DNA of 64,000 nucleotides, taken from contig CANJKZ010000139.1 of NCBI GenBank assembly GCA_947471745.1, forward strand, positions 1,998,501-2,062,500. Reading direction: 5' to 3'. Below are positions 53,720 to 64,000 of the stretch, one piece after another. How positions within the stretch are numbered: position 1 is the stretch's first letter; every line of letters starts with the position of its first letter. The notes below the pieces were generated by a model. That model did not search any database, was not told the DNA's origin, and saw only the letters and a list, made by a program, of their open reading frames with translations. Position numbers and translations under genes: made by a program. The DNA comes from Closterium sp. Naga37s-1 (taxonomy: Eukaryota > Streptophyta > Zygnematophyceae > Desmidiales > Closteriaceae).

Positions 53720-53997
53720 AGGGCACTCTGCCCCACAACGTGACATTGGGATGTGCCTGTGATCACATGTTACTAACACCTAATAGAAACGTTTTTATAG
53801 ACCGTGACAGTGTATCCTGTCGCAAAACTAATTCAAAATCTTATGGCAGCTTGTTGGGACCAGACTCTCTAAAAGTGGCATGTAAGACGTGAGAATATTA
53901 CAGTACATGTTGTCATTGAAATGATATAACTTTGACAATATTCATCCGATGGTTGTCACTAAAAAGGGCGAAGGCTTTGTTCCACTGTAAGATAGCC
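53720..53997. other. Convergent intergenic region
   Basis: 278 bp between the stop codons of the CXE gene (plus) and the O-fucosyltransferase gene (minus). AT-richer than the genes; presumably holds both 3' untranslated regions and poly(A) signals. Confidence 0.5.
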
Positions 53998-56900
53998 TTA
54001 TATGTGTGCTATCTCTTCGGCAACGTGCCGAGGACATGAATCCTTTGCGCGTATCTTGCTGCCTTCAACATTGGAATTTGTACTTGGGTTCTGGCAGAAG
54101 CACTCAGGCCATGGGTCAGCAAAGAAGGCCATGTGGCCATGGCGGCGAGGGAAGGGTGATGCTGATGGTATCTTCCGAAGCACGTTCTTCACAGCAGGGC
54201 CAAACACGTCCTCTGTTATGCCACCTGCCTCCCTTTCGTCCAGCACACGGGACAGTGAGCGGCGATCAGGCCTCAGCGATGGGAGAAACCCGAGGTACAG
54301 GCGGTGACCAAGCACATTATTGGCAAAGTTGCTGGGGCCGTCATAGCTGGGCAGGAACACATCAGCCTGGAAAAGAGTGGGAGATGCAGACAGGGAGGCA
54401 ATCAGAGGGCTGCATGAGTAACTGGTTGCATTCACTCATTCCTACCTGGGCACACAATGGGATCGCAGTAAGCGTGAGGCGTGGCCTACCTTGGTGCACA
54501 CAATGTAGTCCACGGCCTGTCCCAGCAGCGCCCTGCCATGCCCCTCCACCGCCTCCATCTCAGCCGCCGTGGCCACGTCCGCACGGCGCACTATGTTGGG
54601 GAAGAGCGCCTGCAGGGGGCGCATGAATGCCTCTCCCCCGTACACTGCCCCCCCTGCCAGGTAGAGCAGTGTGCTGTTGGGGAAGCCCATGGCGCGCAGT
54701 GTGAGCCCCACCTGTTGGGCAGAGCAACATGGGTGGATAGTGGGGAAGGCAAGGAACGGAGGCAGGAGTGGAAGGGAAATGACACAAGGAGATCAAGAGG
54801 AAAATAAGGGGGAAGCAGACTGAACCTGGGAGAGGGCCTGAGAATATAATGATCCTTATCCGCACGATGCCATTTCAGATACGCAATTTAGCATAACGAT
54901 CCTTATCTGCAGTTCATAATCATATGGATCTCGGGTTAAACGGTTTAAGCAATACTATAAATGCACAATGAAAAAGGCTATAAATACGACTCCAGAGGAG
55001 TTGGAGATTGCATGCGCCATGCTGGGGCGGCCAGGACAAGGCACAAGAGGATAGGGTTTCAGATGCCACGTGGGCTTTACCTCGTGCGGTGTGAGTGGGC
55101 ACTTGCCAATTCGTCTTCTCCTGGACTGCTCCAGCTCCTTCTCTGCGAAGTTAGCTTCTCGATAAGCCTTCAGCTCCACCTGCTGCTCCTCAGAGAATAT
55201 GTTGAAGCACCTGTGCCAAGAGTAAGGAGATGATGGGGCAACAACAACTCAATCAGCAGCAGGCATCAGTGACGGATCAGCTTTCTTGGAGAGCAGGCGA
55301 CATTTTAAGTCAGCTGTGGCGGCCGCTCACCCTGCAAATGCCAGCATGTCCTTCTCGAAGCGCAGGTGCACGGCAATGAAGCGCCCCTGCATGCCCAGCG
55401 CTGTGCTGCGTGCTCTCATGCGCGCCATCACGCTGTCAGCCAGCGCGTGCACGGCGGGGTGAAAGCGCAGCGCGTGGAAGTTGGCACGGCAGCGCAGGCG
55501 CTGCAGCTCCAGCGCCACACTGCCCGTGCCCAGCTCCTCCGCCAGCCGGTGTGCAAACGGCGTCAGGTACACCCCGCCCCGCCGCCGCAGCACCCGCAGC
55601 GCGTCGCTCTCGTACCACTGCACTGGGGCCTCGCGCGGTGGACGCAGCTGCCATGTTGGGGGACGCGTGAGAGACACAGGAAGCGGAAGCGAGATGAGCA
55701 CAGCAGAGCATCAAGATCGAGACAAGATGAACAGGCCACGACAGAGACGAGCGCTCCACATGGGGCTACAGAGAGGAAGATGAGAGACCTACCCGGACGA
55801 GCTTGGCGCGCTTGTCCGCCGTTATGTGTGGCGGCAAGTCCTTGACAATGCGCACATCGGCGGCGAGCGTGGCGATGAAGTGGTCCACATCGTACACCGT
55901 GGCGAACCCACTGCCGCACACAGCACATACACGGCACACAGGGCGTCAAGGTGAACAAGAGAAGCCGTGAAGGTGGGTAGATGGCGTGGAAGCGGGGAGA
56001 GATGTGGTGAAGAAACAGAATCTCCAGTAATGTATCTCTTGAGCGATGCAGCATAGCATAACGAGGCACTGTATGGCATGGCCTGGCATGGAATGGCAAT
56101 ACACGGTATGGAATGTCACAGTATGGTGGTCATGCATTGCAGTAGAGCAGTGAAGCACAGTTATTCACCTGGTGTCGTTCCAGAACTCATTGGTGTCAAG
56201 GCGTGGCAGCACTAGAGTGGCGTTCATGATGCGCGCCACCACCACTGCGTTGCATATCTGCTCACACTCGCTCACACACACACACCGCAACCCACTCCAC
56301 CCCTCACATTTGAACACAAACCATTGCATGAACACCCACACATAACAACGCTGGTAACTGATAGTGAGTCCGGCAAGAGACGGTGGACACAGACGGCAGT
56401 ACAGAGCATGGTGGTCCATCCATGGGAGCCATGAGAAGGGAAGTGGAAAAGACAGAGGCACCACGGCAGAATGAGCAGGACAAGCAACCTCACGGACTGT
56501 ATGGGAGTGGGAGAGTGGCATAACGGCACTGGTATTGACGGCAGTGCTGAGTAGCCATGACGTGATATGGGACCCTGCACATGCGTGCATAAGACCCCAT
56601 GACAACAGCACCTAGTACCCATAAAGGGGTGCTTTCAAGGAATACAGCAGCTAATTCCCAATCGAACGCATCACATGGCATGCTGCCACGCATGCAGCAT
56701 GTGTGCAGCGTGTGTGTTGCCGCGTGTGTGCAGCATGTGTGTTCGTGTTGGGCAAACATCACGGGACAGCAACATCCTATACATCCCGCAATTGCTTCTC
56801 TCCGCTGCCCCTCTGCCGTCCATTCACGCACCGCGCTGCGCTGCTGGTTGAGCCCGCCGTTGCACCTCACCACCACGAATCCGTTGCTCTCCTCCGCTGG

Positions 56901-58560
56901 CGCTGCTCACATGCAGGGGGGCACGAGCGGACGAGAACGGAAGCAGCCAGGGAGATGGTGCGAGTGGAAGGGAGAGGGAGTGAAGTGCGGCGAGGACGAG
57001 TATCGTGCCGACACTGAACGTGTGGCACAGGGCAGTGACGACCAGTAACGAGGGAGCAACTAGTCACCCCATCATGCGTGCGGTGTCGCCCCTACCATTT
57101 CTCCTCAACTAACCACGCTCCTGCGCTTGTGTTGTGTTTATCAGATGATTTTCTGTGGGCGCTCGAAAGTGAGAGGGGAGAGTGATTGCAGCACCAGGGG
57201 GAGCCCTACCAGGCCAGACTGCGGTGTCTCGCACGCCTGCATGCGCCACCCAGCCCTGGGGGGCGGGCTCAGGCCACAGCGACGCTGCCTCACGCCCATG
57301 CGTGTGCGATTCGCCCCCCTCTGCTACCCCGCCCTCGCCCTCCCCCTGCACCGGTGCCTGCGCCCCAGGGCTCCCCACCCCCGCCGTGGCGAGTGGCGGT
57401 GGTACGGCGGAGGTGGAGCGGCGCGGCAGCAGCAGGCGGCGGTGCGTGCCGTCCGATGACAGCACCGCCTGGCGCACCACGCGGGGCAGGGGCGAGACAC
57501 ATCGAGAAAAAGAGAAGGGGAGCGGATTTTCGGTAAAAGGAATATGTAGAGGCCAATGATACTTGGGTTTAGCAGCAGCAGGCGGGCACGGGAATGGGGC
57601 GTGCTGGCAGCAAAGAAGCGAGGGAGGCATGGCGGAGGGGGGGTAGGCGTGAGTGTGGATGGGGCATGGCGGAGGGGGGGTAGGCGTGAGTGTGGATGGG
57701 GCATGGCGGAGGGGGGGTAGGCGTGAGTGTGGATGGGGCATGGCGGAGGGGGGGTAGGCGTGAGTGTGGATGGGGCATGGCGGAGGGGGGGTAGGCGTGA
57801 GTGTGGATGGGGCATGGCGGAGGGGGGGTAGGCGTGAGTGTGGATGGGGCATGGCGGAGGGGGGGTAGGCGTGACGTGGATGGGGCATGGCGGAGGGGGG
57901 GTAGGCGTGAGTGTGGATGGGGCATGGCGGAGGGGGGGTAGGCGTGAGTGTGGATGGGGCATGGCGGAGGGGGGGTAGGCGTGAGTGTGGATGGGGCATG
58001 GCGGAGGCGCACCTCTAGTCGTGACATGATGTCGTCGCCGAACCATGCAAAGAGCGCCACCAGTGTCAGCAGCGCCAACAGCAGCAGGAACCGACGCCGC
58101 CTGACAGGAAAGAGTGGCACAGGTGGGCGAAGGAGCATGCAGCACAGCAGAGATGCGATGGGAAGACACAGAGCACACAGCAAGAGCATACACAAGGAAG
58201 AGCATGAACAAGGACCCATGGCATAGAGTGATTTCCACCCACACTCCACTTGGATCCCAGCCATTAACACCTCTCTCCGCTCGCCATCGCCCTGCCTCGC
58301 TGCTGCTCTCATCCCAGGCCTCTTTCCGTCCACGCCAGCCGCCCCGCCCTCACACAAGCAAGCAGTCCCTTGCGCGTGGACCTCCTCACCGCGTGCTGCG
58401 CCAGCGATGAGCGGTCGTCAGCACGCCGTGCTCACCTGTACCGTATCAGCAGCATCTCTATCTTCTTCCGCTGACGACCTCCCGATCGCCGTCGCTCCGC
58501 CCCGCCGACCACATAGGGGCTCTTCTTCGACGCCGACCGCACGCCGCCTCCCGCCTCCAT
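53998..58560 (-). CDS. O-fucosyltransferase family protein (596 aa, ten exons)
   Basis: Minus-strand exons: 58560-58436, 58100-58013, 57468-57210, 56905-56832, 56257-56169, 55910-55793, 55647-55331, 55210-55081, 54711-54490, 54366-53998. All introns are GT-AG and the phases close to exactly 597 codons. A basic N-terminus (QRKKIEMLLIRYRRRR) precedes one membrane helix (FLLLLALLTLVALFAWF), a type II Golgi topology. Then follow family motifs in order: LWPEPAPQGW, RCNGGLNQQRSAICNAVVVA, RIMNATLVLPRLDTNEFW, YDVDHFIATLAADVRIV, GRFIAVHLRFEKDMLAFAGC, RRIGKCPLTPHEVGL, LYLAGGAVYGGEAFMRPL and ADVFLPSYDGPSNFAN. Plant proteins of this family (GDP-fucose O-fucosyltransferase-like) modify proteins or cell-wall glycans. 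The exact acceptor here is unknown. Exon 3 borders are the least certain. Exon 4 has a GAGCAG tandem acceptor. Confidence 0.9.
57625..58005. repeat. 37-bp minisatellite inside O-fucosyltransferase intron 2
   Basis: About ten nearly identical head-to-tail copies of a 37-bp unit (GGGGGGTAGGCGTGAGTGTG, then GATGGGGCATGGCGGA). One copy, near 57873, has lost two bases. It ends just before the intron donor. Long proline-rich frames across it come from the repeat. Confidence 0.93.
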
Positions 58561-59374
58561 CCCGCCGCCACCGCCGCCTTGCCGCGACCCACCTCCAGCG
58601 TGCCCTCCGCCCTTGGCGCGTCCTCTGTGCCTGTCGGGCGCCCAGAACCACGCGTCGCTCTGAGTGGACCTAGATCGTGCTTGTTCCTCTAATCGATCAC
58701 TTGATGCTGAGCCTCGAATCTAAGTCCTGGCTGCTTGTGACAACAGGTCGCTGCGAACGAGATGATGGGAGTACGACGGGCTCGGTGCTAGTAACGAAGG
58801 ACCATCGCAACTCAGCTGTCGAAGAAGTAGTTTTAGTAGGACGAAGTGTTTGGCTGACCTTCACGCGAACTGATTCAAGGTCAACCTTGGCTGATTGATA
58901 AGGTGTGGAGGGTATTTGGCGGCGAGAGTTGTGCATGGATGCTTGGAAAGGAAGTGACCAATCAACGAGATGCTTGGCGTGGGAGACCGCGGAAGTGTGG
59001 TAAGGAACAGAACAGAAGGATTGGCGGGAGATTTTGAGGTGTCAGAAGGAGCTGGCTTGCGCGCCTTGAGCCGGCCGTACTCCGAAACAAGACACCGCAG
59101 ATCAGTACATGTCCAGGACTTGATCCAACGAAAACATAACAACTTGGCTATTCTTTTGAAAAATAGAAGCAAGAGTTTTAAGGTTTAGTATTGACTTTCC
59201 TGTCCACTTTGAATTCATCTGATACAGCTGTAATTGCTGAAAGGCTCAAACTCCACTAACAATATCACCACTATCACCTCGCCTTCTATTCTGCATGCCG
59301 CTGCCTCCTTTAGTGGTAACCCATTTTTCACCACTAACCCTTGGTGTCTCTTTGTTGTCCTTCACTGGTAGCCG
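58561..59374. other. Intergenic, no gene supported
   Basis: Lies between the start of the O-fucosyltransferase gene and the 3' end of the next minus-strand gene. It should contain the O-fucosyltransferase promoter. No coding or repeat feature recognised. Confidence 0.4.
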
Positions 59375-60526
59375 TTAGCTTCTTGATCGTTGCCCCCGTG
59401 TTACTGGGAGCGACTGACTGTTCTTCTCCATGTCTTGCTCTCCCAAAGCACCCGAAGGCTCTTTTCCTGCCTGTGAACCTTCACTGCCCACTTCATCCTG
59501 ACGCCCTGCCTTGGTCCGCTTCTCTTCGATTGACGCCTGTTGCTTCTGCACCATATCAAGCAGCCAGTCGCTGCTCACTTTCTCAAGGTTCATGTACCCC
59601 TCATCCGCTTCCTCAATCCCTCCCTCTTCACTATCCCCTGCATTCCCGCCTTCTGTCTGCTGCTGTCGCCTCTCAGATTGCCGTTTCCTTCTCTCTTGCC
59701 GCCGGGCCAGCTGCTCCTGCTGCGCGCGTACAGCCGCAAGATTCACGCCTGAAGGCCAGCCCAACCCCGCGCGGCCCTGGCGGGCACGAGCTGTGCGCTT
59801 TCGGACAGAGGGGACTCCAGATACTGCAGGGCCGGACGAATATGGGAAGACAGCGGGTGCGGCGGGCGCAGCAGTGCCGGAGGTGTGGGTGCGAGGTATG
59901 GGCTTGGTGAAGGAGGTGCCTAGCATCTCCATGTCCACTCCGCTCCAGGCGAACGTGTCTGTCATGTCCACCCATCCCGCGTCTCGTGCGTACTGCACGG
60001 CAGCAGCGGCGCCGTCGCGGTGCAAGCGGCGTTCGTACTCGAACCACTCGAGGCGGTCGCGGTACACGGGGTCCGCCAGCACCGCCTCCGCCAGCTCCGC
60101 CCACTCCGCCAGATCGTCCGAGTCCGCCAGATGCCGCGTCATCCAGCGCAGAGACCCCGGTTTCAACGAACCCAGCAACGGGGCGGGCCGTCGGTCGGCC
60201 ACAGCCTCCTTATACCAGCTGCCGAACGTCACCGGCGTGTCACGCGGAGGCACTGGACGCCTCCAGGTCCTGCCTGAGTCGTTATATGCCCGTGCCCTGA
60301 AACCACGTCCGCTCTTAGCGCGACTTCGCGCATTTTCGCGATAGAAGCAACTTCTCCTCAGATGCAATCCACCGCCGATCACAAACACCGAAGACAAGGA
60401 AGGAGCTGAAACGTTTGAACTACCAGCATCTGAACAAATCACGGAACCGAGAGGAGACCGACGGGAGGTGTATGGAGTAAATAAAAAAGAGTTGTGGGAC
60501 GGCAATGGCCGCGAGATAATCTCCAT
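59375..60526 (-). CDS. Unknown protein, probably plastid-targeted (383 aa)
   Basis: Single open frame from an ATG at 60526. The first about 75 residues are rich in Ser, Arg and small residues with few acids (LPSHNSFLFTPYTSRRSPLG, then a basic stretch), as in a chloroplast transit peptide. A conserved-looking globular block follows, about residues 85-200: FGSWYKEAVADRRPAPLLGS, LRWMTRHLADSDDLAEWAEL, DPVYRDRLEWFEYERRLHRD and ARDAGWVDMTDTFAWSGVDM. The C-terminal 180 residues are low complexity, basic then acidic, with a Gln/Arg-rich coiled-coil-like stretch (LARRQERRKRQSERRQQQ) and SSDWLLDMVQKQQASIEEKR. No family recognised. Same strand as the O-fucosyltransferase gene, about 0.8 kb upstream of it. 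Confidence 0.6.
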   Translation of the reverse strand: MEIISRPLPSHNSFLFTPYTSRRSPLGSVICSDAGSSNVSAPSLSSVFVIGGGLHLRRSCFYRENARSRAKSGRGFRARAYNDSGRTWRRPVPPRDTPVTFGSWYKEAVADRRPAPLLGSLKPGSLRWMTRHLADSDDLAEWAELAEAVLADPVYRDRLEWFEYERRLHRDGAAAAVQYARDAGWVDMTDTFAWSGVDMEMLGTSFTKPIPRTHTSGTAAPAAPAVFPYSSGPAVSGVPSVRKRTARARQGRAGLGWPSGVNLAAVRAQQEQLARRQERRKRQSERRQQQTEGGNAGDSEEGGIEEADEGYMNLEKVSSDWLLDMVQKQQASIEEKRTKAGRQDEVGSEGSQAGKEPSGALGEQDMEKNSQSLPVTRGQRSRS

Positions 60527-61439
60527 ACCCGGGACTCGCGCCGTGAGGTTGGAAGGGGATGAGAGGATATTGAAAGGATGGAACGGTTGAGTCTCAGCGG
60601 TTTTCTTGGGATCGGCTGGAACTGCAGTTGCGCTGGTTACTGCCTACAATTTTGATGGAGTCGTTGATATTCTTGTATCGCGTATCCTCACACGCCCAAA
60701 CACTGTCCGTCCTGCTCGACCACTTTGGCCAATCCCGTGTCTCTACCCTGACCAGCCCAAGCTGAACTAGAAAGTTCTTTCGCAGGTTGATTCCGACCCG
60801 AGGGAATGTTTGATTCGTCCCAACTGTAGCCCACTCTTCGTGGCGACGCTTTCAAGAAAGTACTGTACCGAAGAGGTGCGGACCCGCGATAGTTTGTTTG
60901 CTTGGCCGGACTTTGTTAAAGCCGCGGTGCAGATATCCGGGCTCCAGTTCAAACTATTATAGTTTGAAAGCCGCGTAACCCAGTATACACAGGAAAGCGA
61001 GCAGGGAGAGGTTTCTGCCAGCGGGGGAAGGGCGTGCGGAAAAGTCCTTCGCAGTATGATGTGTGTGGGGGGGAAACGGGGGAGGGCTCGGGGAAAAGCT
61101 CCGCTCAACGAGTTGAGGGGGAGCGCATGCAGCAAACTTGAAAATTCAAACTTGAACTCAAAACAACTCAAACTCGGCAAACTCTCACGCTTGAACTAGG
61201 TTCTTACTAACTTGAAGTGCGTTTTCCGAGCTACGCAGAGCCATTTCCGCTAAGATTTCTCGCGTTTCATGGTCTATTGATGTGCTCACGAATATCTGCG
61301 CAATTTCCTACCTCGTAAACACCTTTTTGTCGTATTCGAAGCGCATTGCGCTCGTTTTCCTCCGTTGCCGTCCTTATTCCTCTCCCGCCCCTCCATTCCT
61401 CACGTATCTGCGGTAGCAAAGGCGCAACGGTAGCGACAG
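60527..61439. other. No gene recognised
   Basis: Upstream of the plastid-type gene. No frame with a recognisable domain on either strand. Probably promoter plus intergenic sequence. Confidence 0.4.
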
Positions 61440-61735
61440 GCAGGAATGGGTGCGACGGTGGCGAGCAGCGGGGCGACGATAGCGAGCGGTGCGGCGACGA
61501 TAGCGAGCAGCGGGGCGACGATATGAGCAGCGGGGTGACGATAGCGAGCAGCAGGGCGACGATAGCGAGCACCAGGGCGACGATAGCGAGCTCCAGGGCG
61601 ACGATAGCGAGCATCAAGGCGACGATAGCGACAACCAGGGCGACGATAGCGAGCTCCAGGGCGACGATAGCAAGCACCAGGGCGACGATAGCGAGCAGCG
61701 GGGCGAAGCATCTGTGCGACGGTGGCGAAGCATCT
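61440..61735. repeat. 21-bp minisatellite
   Basis: About 13 copies of a 21-bp unit (GCGACGATAGCGAGCAGCGG plus G; variants CACCAGG, CTCCAGG, CATCAAGG). Because the unit is a multiple of three, long frames run through it in several phases. Confidence 0.9.
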
Positions 61736-61834
61736 CGCGCCCCCCTCCATATTTATTCCTCTCCAATGCCTCCCCCTTTCCGATCCCTTGCCCGGTCCTC
61801 AGCATCAACTTCTCTTGGGCAGTGCCCTCCCTGT

Positions 61835-62680
61835 TTTCCTCTCCCTTTCCCCCTGTCCTCCTCTCCCTTTCCCCCTGTCCTCCTCTCCCTTTCCCCCTGT
61901 CCTCCTCTCCCTTTCCCCCTATCCTCCTCTCCCTTTCCCCCTGTCCTCCTCTCCATTTCCCCCTGTCCTCCTCTCCCTTTCCCCCTGTCCTCCTCTCCCT
62001 TTCCCCCTGTCCTCCTCTCCCTTTCCCCCTGTCCTCCTCTCCATTTCCCCCTGTCCTCCTCTCCCTTTCCCCTTGTCCTCCTCTCCCTTTCCCCCTGTCC
62101 TCCTCTCCCTTTCCCCCTGTCCTCCTCTCCCTTTCCCCCTGTCCTTCTCTCCCTTTCCCCCTGTCCTCTCCATTTCCCCCTGTCCTCCTCTCCATTTCCC
62201 CCTGTCCTTCTCTCCCTTTCCCCCTGTCCTCCTCTCCCTTTCCCCCTGTCCTTCTCTCCCTTTCCCCCTGTCCTCCTCTCCCTTTCCCCTTGTCCTTCTC
62301 TCCCTTTTCCCCTGTCCTCCTCTCCATTTCCCCCTGTCCTCCTCTCCCTTTCCCCCTGTCCTCTCCCTTTCCCCCTGTCCTCCTCTCCATTTCCCTCTGT
62401 CCTCCTCTCCCTTTCCCCCTGTCCTCCTCTCCCTTTCCCCCTGTCCTCCTCTCCCTTTCCCCCTGTCCTCCTCTCCCTTTCCCCCTGTCCTCCTCTCCCT
62501 TTCCCCCTGTCCTCTTCTCCATTTCCCCCTGTCCTCCTCTCCATTTCCCCCTGTCATCCTCTCCCTTTCCCCCTGTCCTCCTCTCCCTTTCCCCCAGTCC
62601 TCCTCTCCATTTCCCCCTGTCCTTCTCTCCCTTTCCCCCTGTCCTTCTCTCCCTTTCCCCCTGTCCTTCCCTCCCACCTT
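61835..62680. repeat. 22-bp pyrimidine minisatellite, about 38 copies
   Basis: About 845 bp of a 22-bp unit (CCTCTCCCTTTCCCCCTGTC plus CT) with point variants such as CTCCATTTCC and GTCCTTCTC. Entirely pyrimidine on the plus strand apart from a G and rare A per unit. Frames of several hundred codons in all phases are repeat artefacts. Confidence 0.93.
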
Positions 62681-63868
62681 TCCTCCCCCTCTCTCACATC
62701 CCTTCCCTTTCCTACTGTCCTCTCCCACCATTCACGCTTCTCTCAGCCATCCCTTTCCCCCCTCCCCTGCCCCTCGCCTTCCCCCACTACCGTCCCTTCC
62801 CTTTCCACTACGTTCTCTCGTTCAATTCAGCCAACAGTACCAGCTTTGCTTGGCCACTGAAGGTTGTCTATCATATCTCAGTTTCCATGCTCTCTTCAAT
62901 TTCCCAACCTAACATTCTTCAATAATGCGCAACGTTTCCTTCCCCTTTTCCCCTCCCCCCTCCTCCCTGTAAATGGACAGCTGCACCAATAGTGGATCGG
63001 AGTGTAAAAATCGGCTCTCCTTGGATTATGCCATGTTGTTTGCTTGCGATCCTTTGCATGATAAGGATTTCAATATGACATTCCAAGTCTTGCAGGTCTG
63101 TACAGTTGATGCCTTTTCTCCCCATTAGAAATAATACTCTTGCAAATGGATGGATAAATAAACCAAAATAAACCTTGTAAGTGAAATATGTATTTTGCAA
63201 AGTTTTTATGAAACATAAGGTTTATCGTTTTGCAATGTGGAGGTGTTATTGGCAGAACAATCAGCGAAAGGGAGTATGGGGGTGTTGATGTGGTCCCATT
63301 TCCCGTTTCGTGTGTGTTCCCCCCTTCCCTTCCCCCCACCCCTTCCCCCCCACTTTTCCTTTCGAGGTTCGCGACATTCGCCTTGGATGTTTTCATCGCA
63401 ACACAACTTACACACTCGCTAGCCAATTGACTACCAGTACGGAACAAGACAAAACCCGGCTTGTCACTGTTCCTAAGATAGTTGCACCGCGGCTTTAAAC
63501 CATTCTTTTGCAAAATGAGCCCTTAGGGAACCCATATGACGCTATGGGGGGTTTAGGGCGTGTTTGGCCGGTGTCAAGCTTCGGGCTCGGCTTACTTGGT
63601 GTCAGACTCTCCACGGTGGTCTGACACGAAGGATCAATTTGCCCCAAGCCCGTGAGGATGTATTCGAATTCGATTGGGCTGGGTTGGGGGCGCATGGAGG
63701 CAGCACCCCGTGGTGGGGGGCAGGGTGCACAGCAGAGATGGGGCGGAGGAATGCATCACCCACTTATCGTATCAACCACTCTGATATTTTCCGTCAGTGT
63801 TGCCCGCCTCACCAATTTGTATCTGCAGAAAATGAGGGATCTGAGCGCGGAGCGCTGCAAATCAGTTT
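62681..63868. other. No gene recognised
   Basis: Pyrimidine-rich at first, then AT-rich unique sequence from about 62880. No domain-bearing frame on either strand. Confidence 0.4.
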
Positions 63869-63887
63869 GGCGAGCATTCTGTATACC

Positions 63888-64000
63888 CCTCGTCGTCTCG
63901 CTCCTTATTTCCTCCAGCGCAACTGGCTCCATCAGCACGGAAAGCGATAGCGCTAATAGCAGCGTCAAGCCATCCTTCACCTCGGAATTGACGTCGTTTC
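63888..64000 (-). CDS. Possible exon entering from the right edge
   Basis: On the minus strand one frame reads NDVNSEVKDGLTLLLALSLS, then VLMEPVALEEIRSETTR, followed by GGTATAC, a possible donor. A hydrophobic stretch and protein-like composition are the only support. The gene, if real, lies mostly outside the window. Confidence 0.2.

Noticed and set aside
57109..58357. Long HPHSRLPP-type repeat proteins on the minus strand
   Set aside because: They read through the 37-bp intron minisatellite. The O-fucosyltransferase exons on either side splice it out in a phase-consistent model.
61346..62925. Frames of 260-504 codons on both strands in several phases
   Set aside because: They all cross the 21-bp and 22-bp minisatellites. 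Several phases are open at once because of base composition.

Overview
The window looks like nuclear DNA of a streptophyte (a green plant or a charophyte alga). It holds intron-containing genes of plant-type families: an LRR ectodomain built of 72-nt phase-2 exons, a CXE/GID1-type carboxylesterase and an O-fucosyltransferase. It also holds many LTR retrotransposons whose primer binding sites match the initiator-Met tRNA, one chromovirus, and abundant GC-rich or pyrimidine-rich minisatellites. A zygnematophyte such as Closterium would fit, but that is an inference I cannot prove from the sequence.

From 1 to about 51.1 kb the window is mostly nested, decayed LTR elements with islands of host DNA. 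For reference I label the elements E1-E9. E2 (Copia, minus, 1-1374) runs off the left edge. E3-type Copia 3' fragments lie at 1385-2620. E1 (Copia, minus, 3450-10055) has 134-bp LTRs and a GCCGC target duplication, and it split a coding-like host exon. A cluster of tRNA-related SINE-like repeats follows (10967-11660). A host LRR gene (plus, 13141-19091) comes next, built by tandem exon duplication and damaged by a 10-bp duplication in its last visible exon. After it come a decayed Copia fragment (19.3-20.4 kb), a hAT-type MITE (20783-20964) and E4 (Copia, plus, 5'-truncated, 21.9-25.9 kb). E5 (Copia, plus, 26200-31338, TSD GTTGA) sits inside E6 (Copia, minus, 25957-26199 plus 31344-35690). E7 (Copia, minus, 38435-44358, TSD AGTCA) sits inside E8 (Copia, plus, about 35.7-38.4 plus 44.4-45.5 kb). 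E9 (Ty3/Gypsy chromovirus, minus, 45533-51112, TSD GTACC) is the last element.

From 51.1 kb to the right edge the DNA is host. A membrane-anchored CXE carboxylesterase (plus, two exons, 512 aa) lies tail to tail with a ten-exon O-fucosyltransferase (minus, 596 aa, phases close exactly). Next is a single-exon, probably plastid-targeted protein of unknown function (minus). Two unrelated minisatellites (21-bp and 22-bp units) and a gene-poor right end follow.

All retroelement reading frames carry stop codons, frameshifts or a lost catalytic residue, so none of these copies looks autonomous. The two Copia elements E6 and E7 share an unusual protease motif, and E6 has several hundred extra acidic codons between protease and integrase. 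LTR divergence, counted by eye, runs from about 1.5% (E1) through 2% (E9) and 3% (E7) to 5% (E5).
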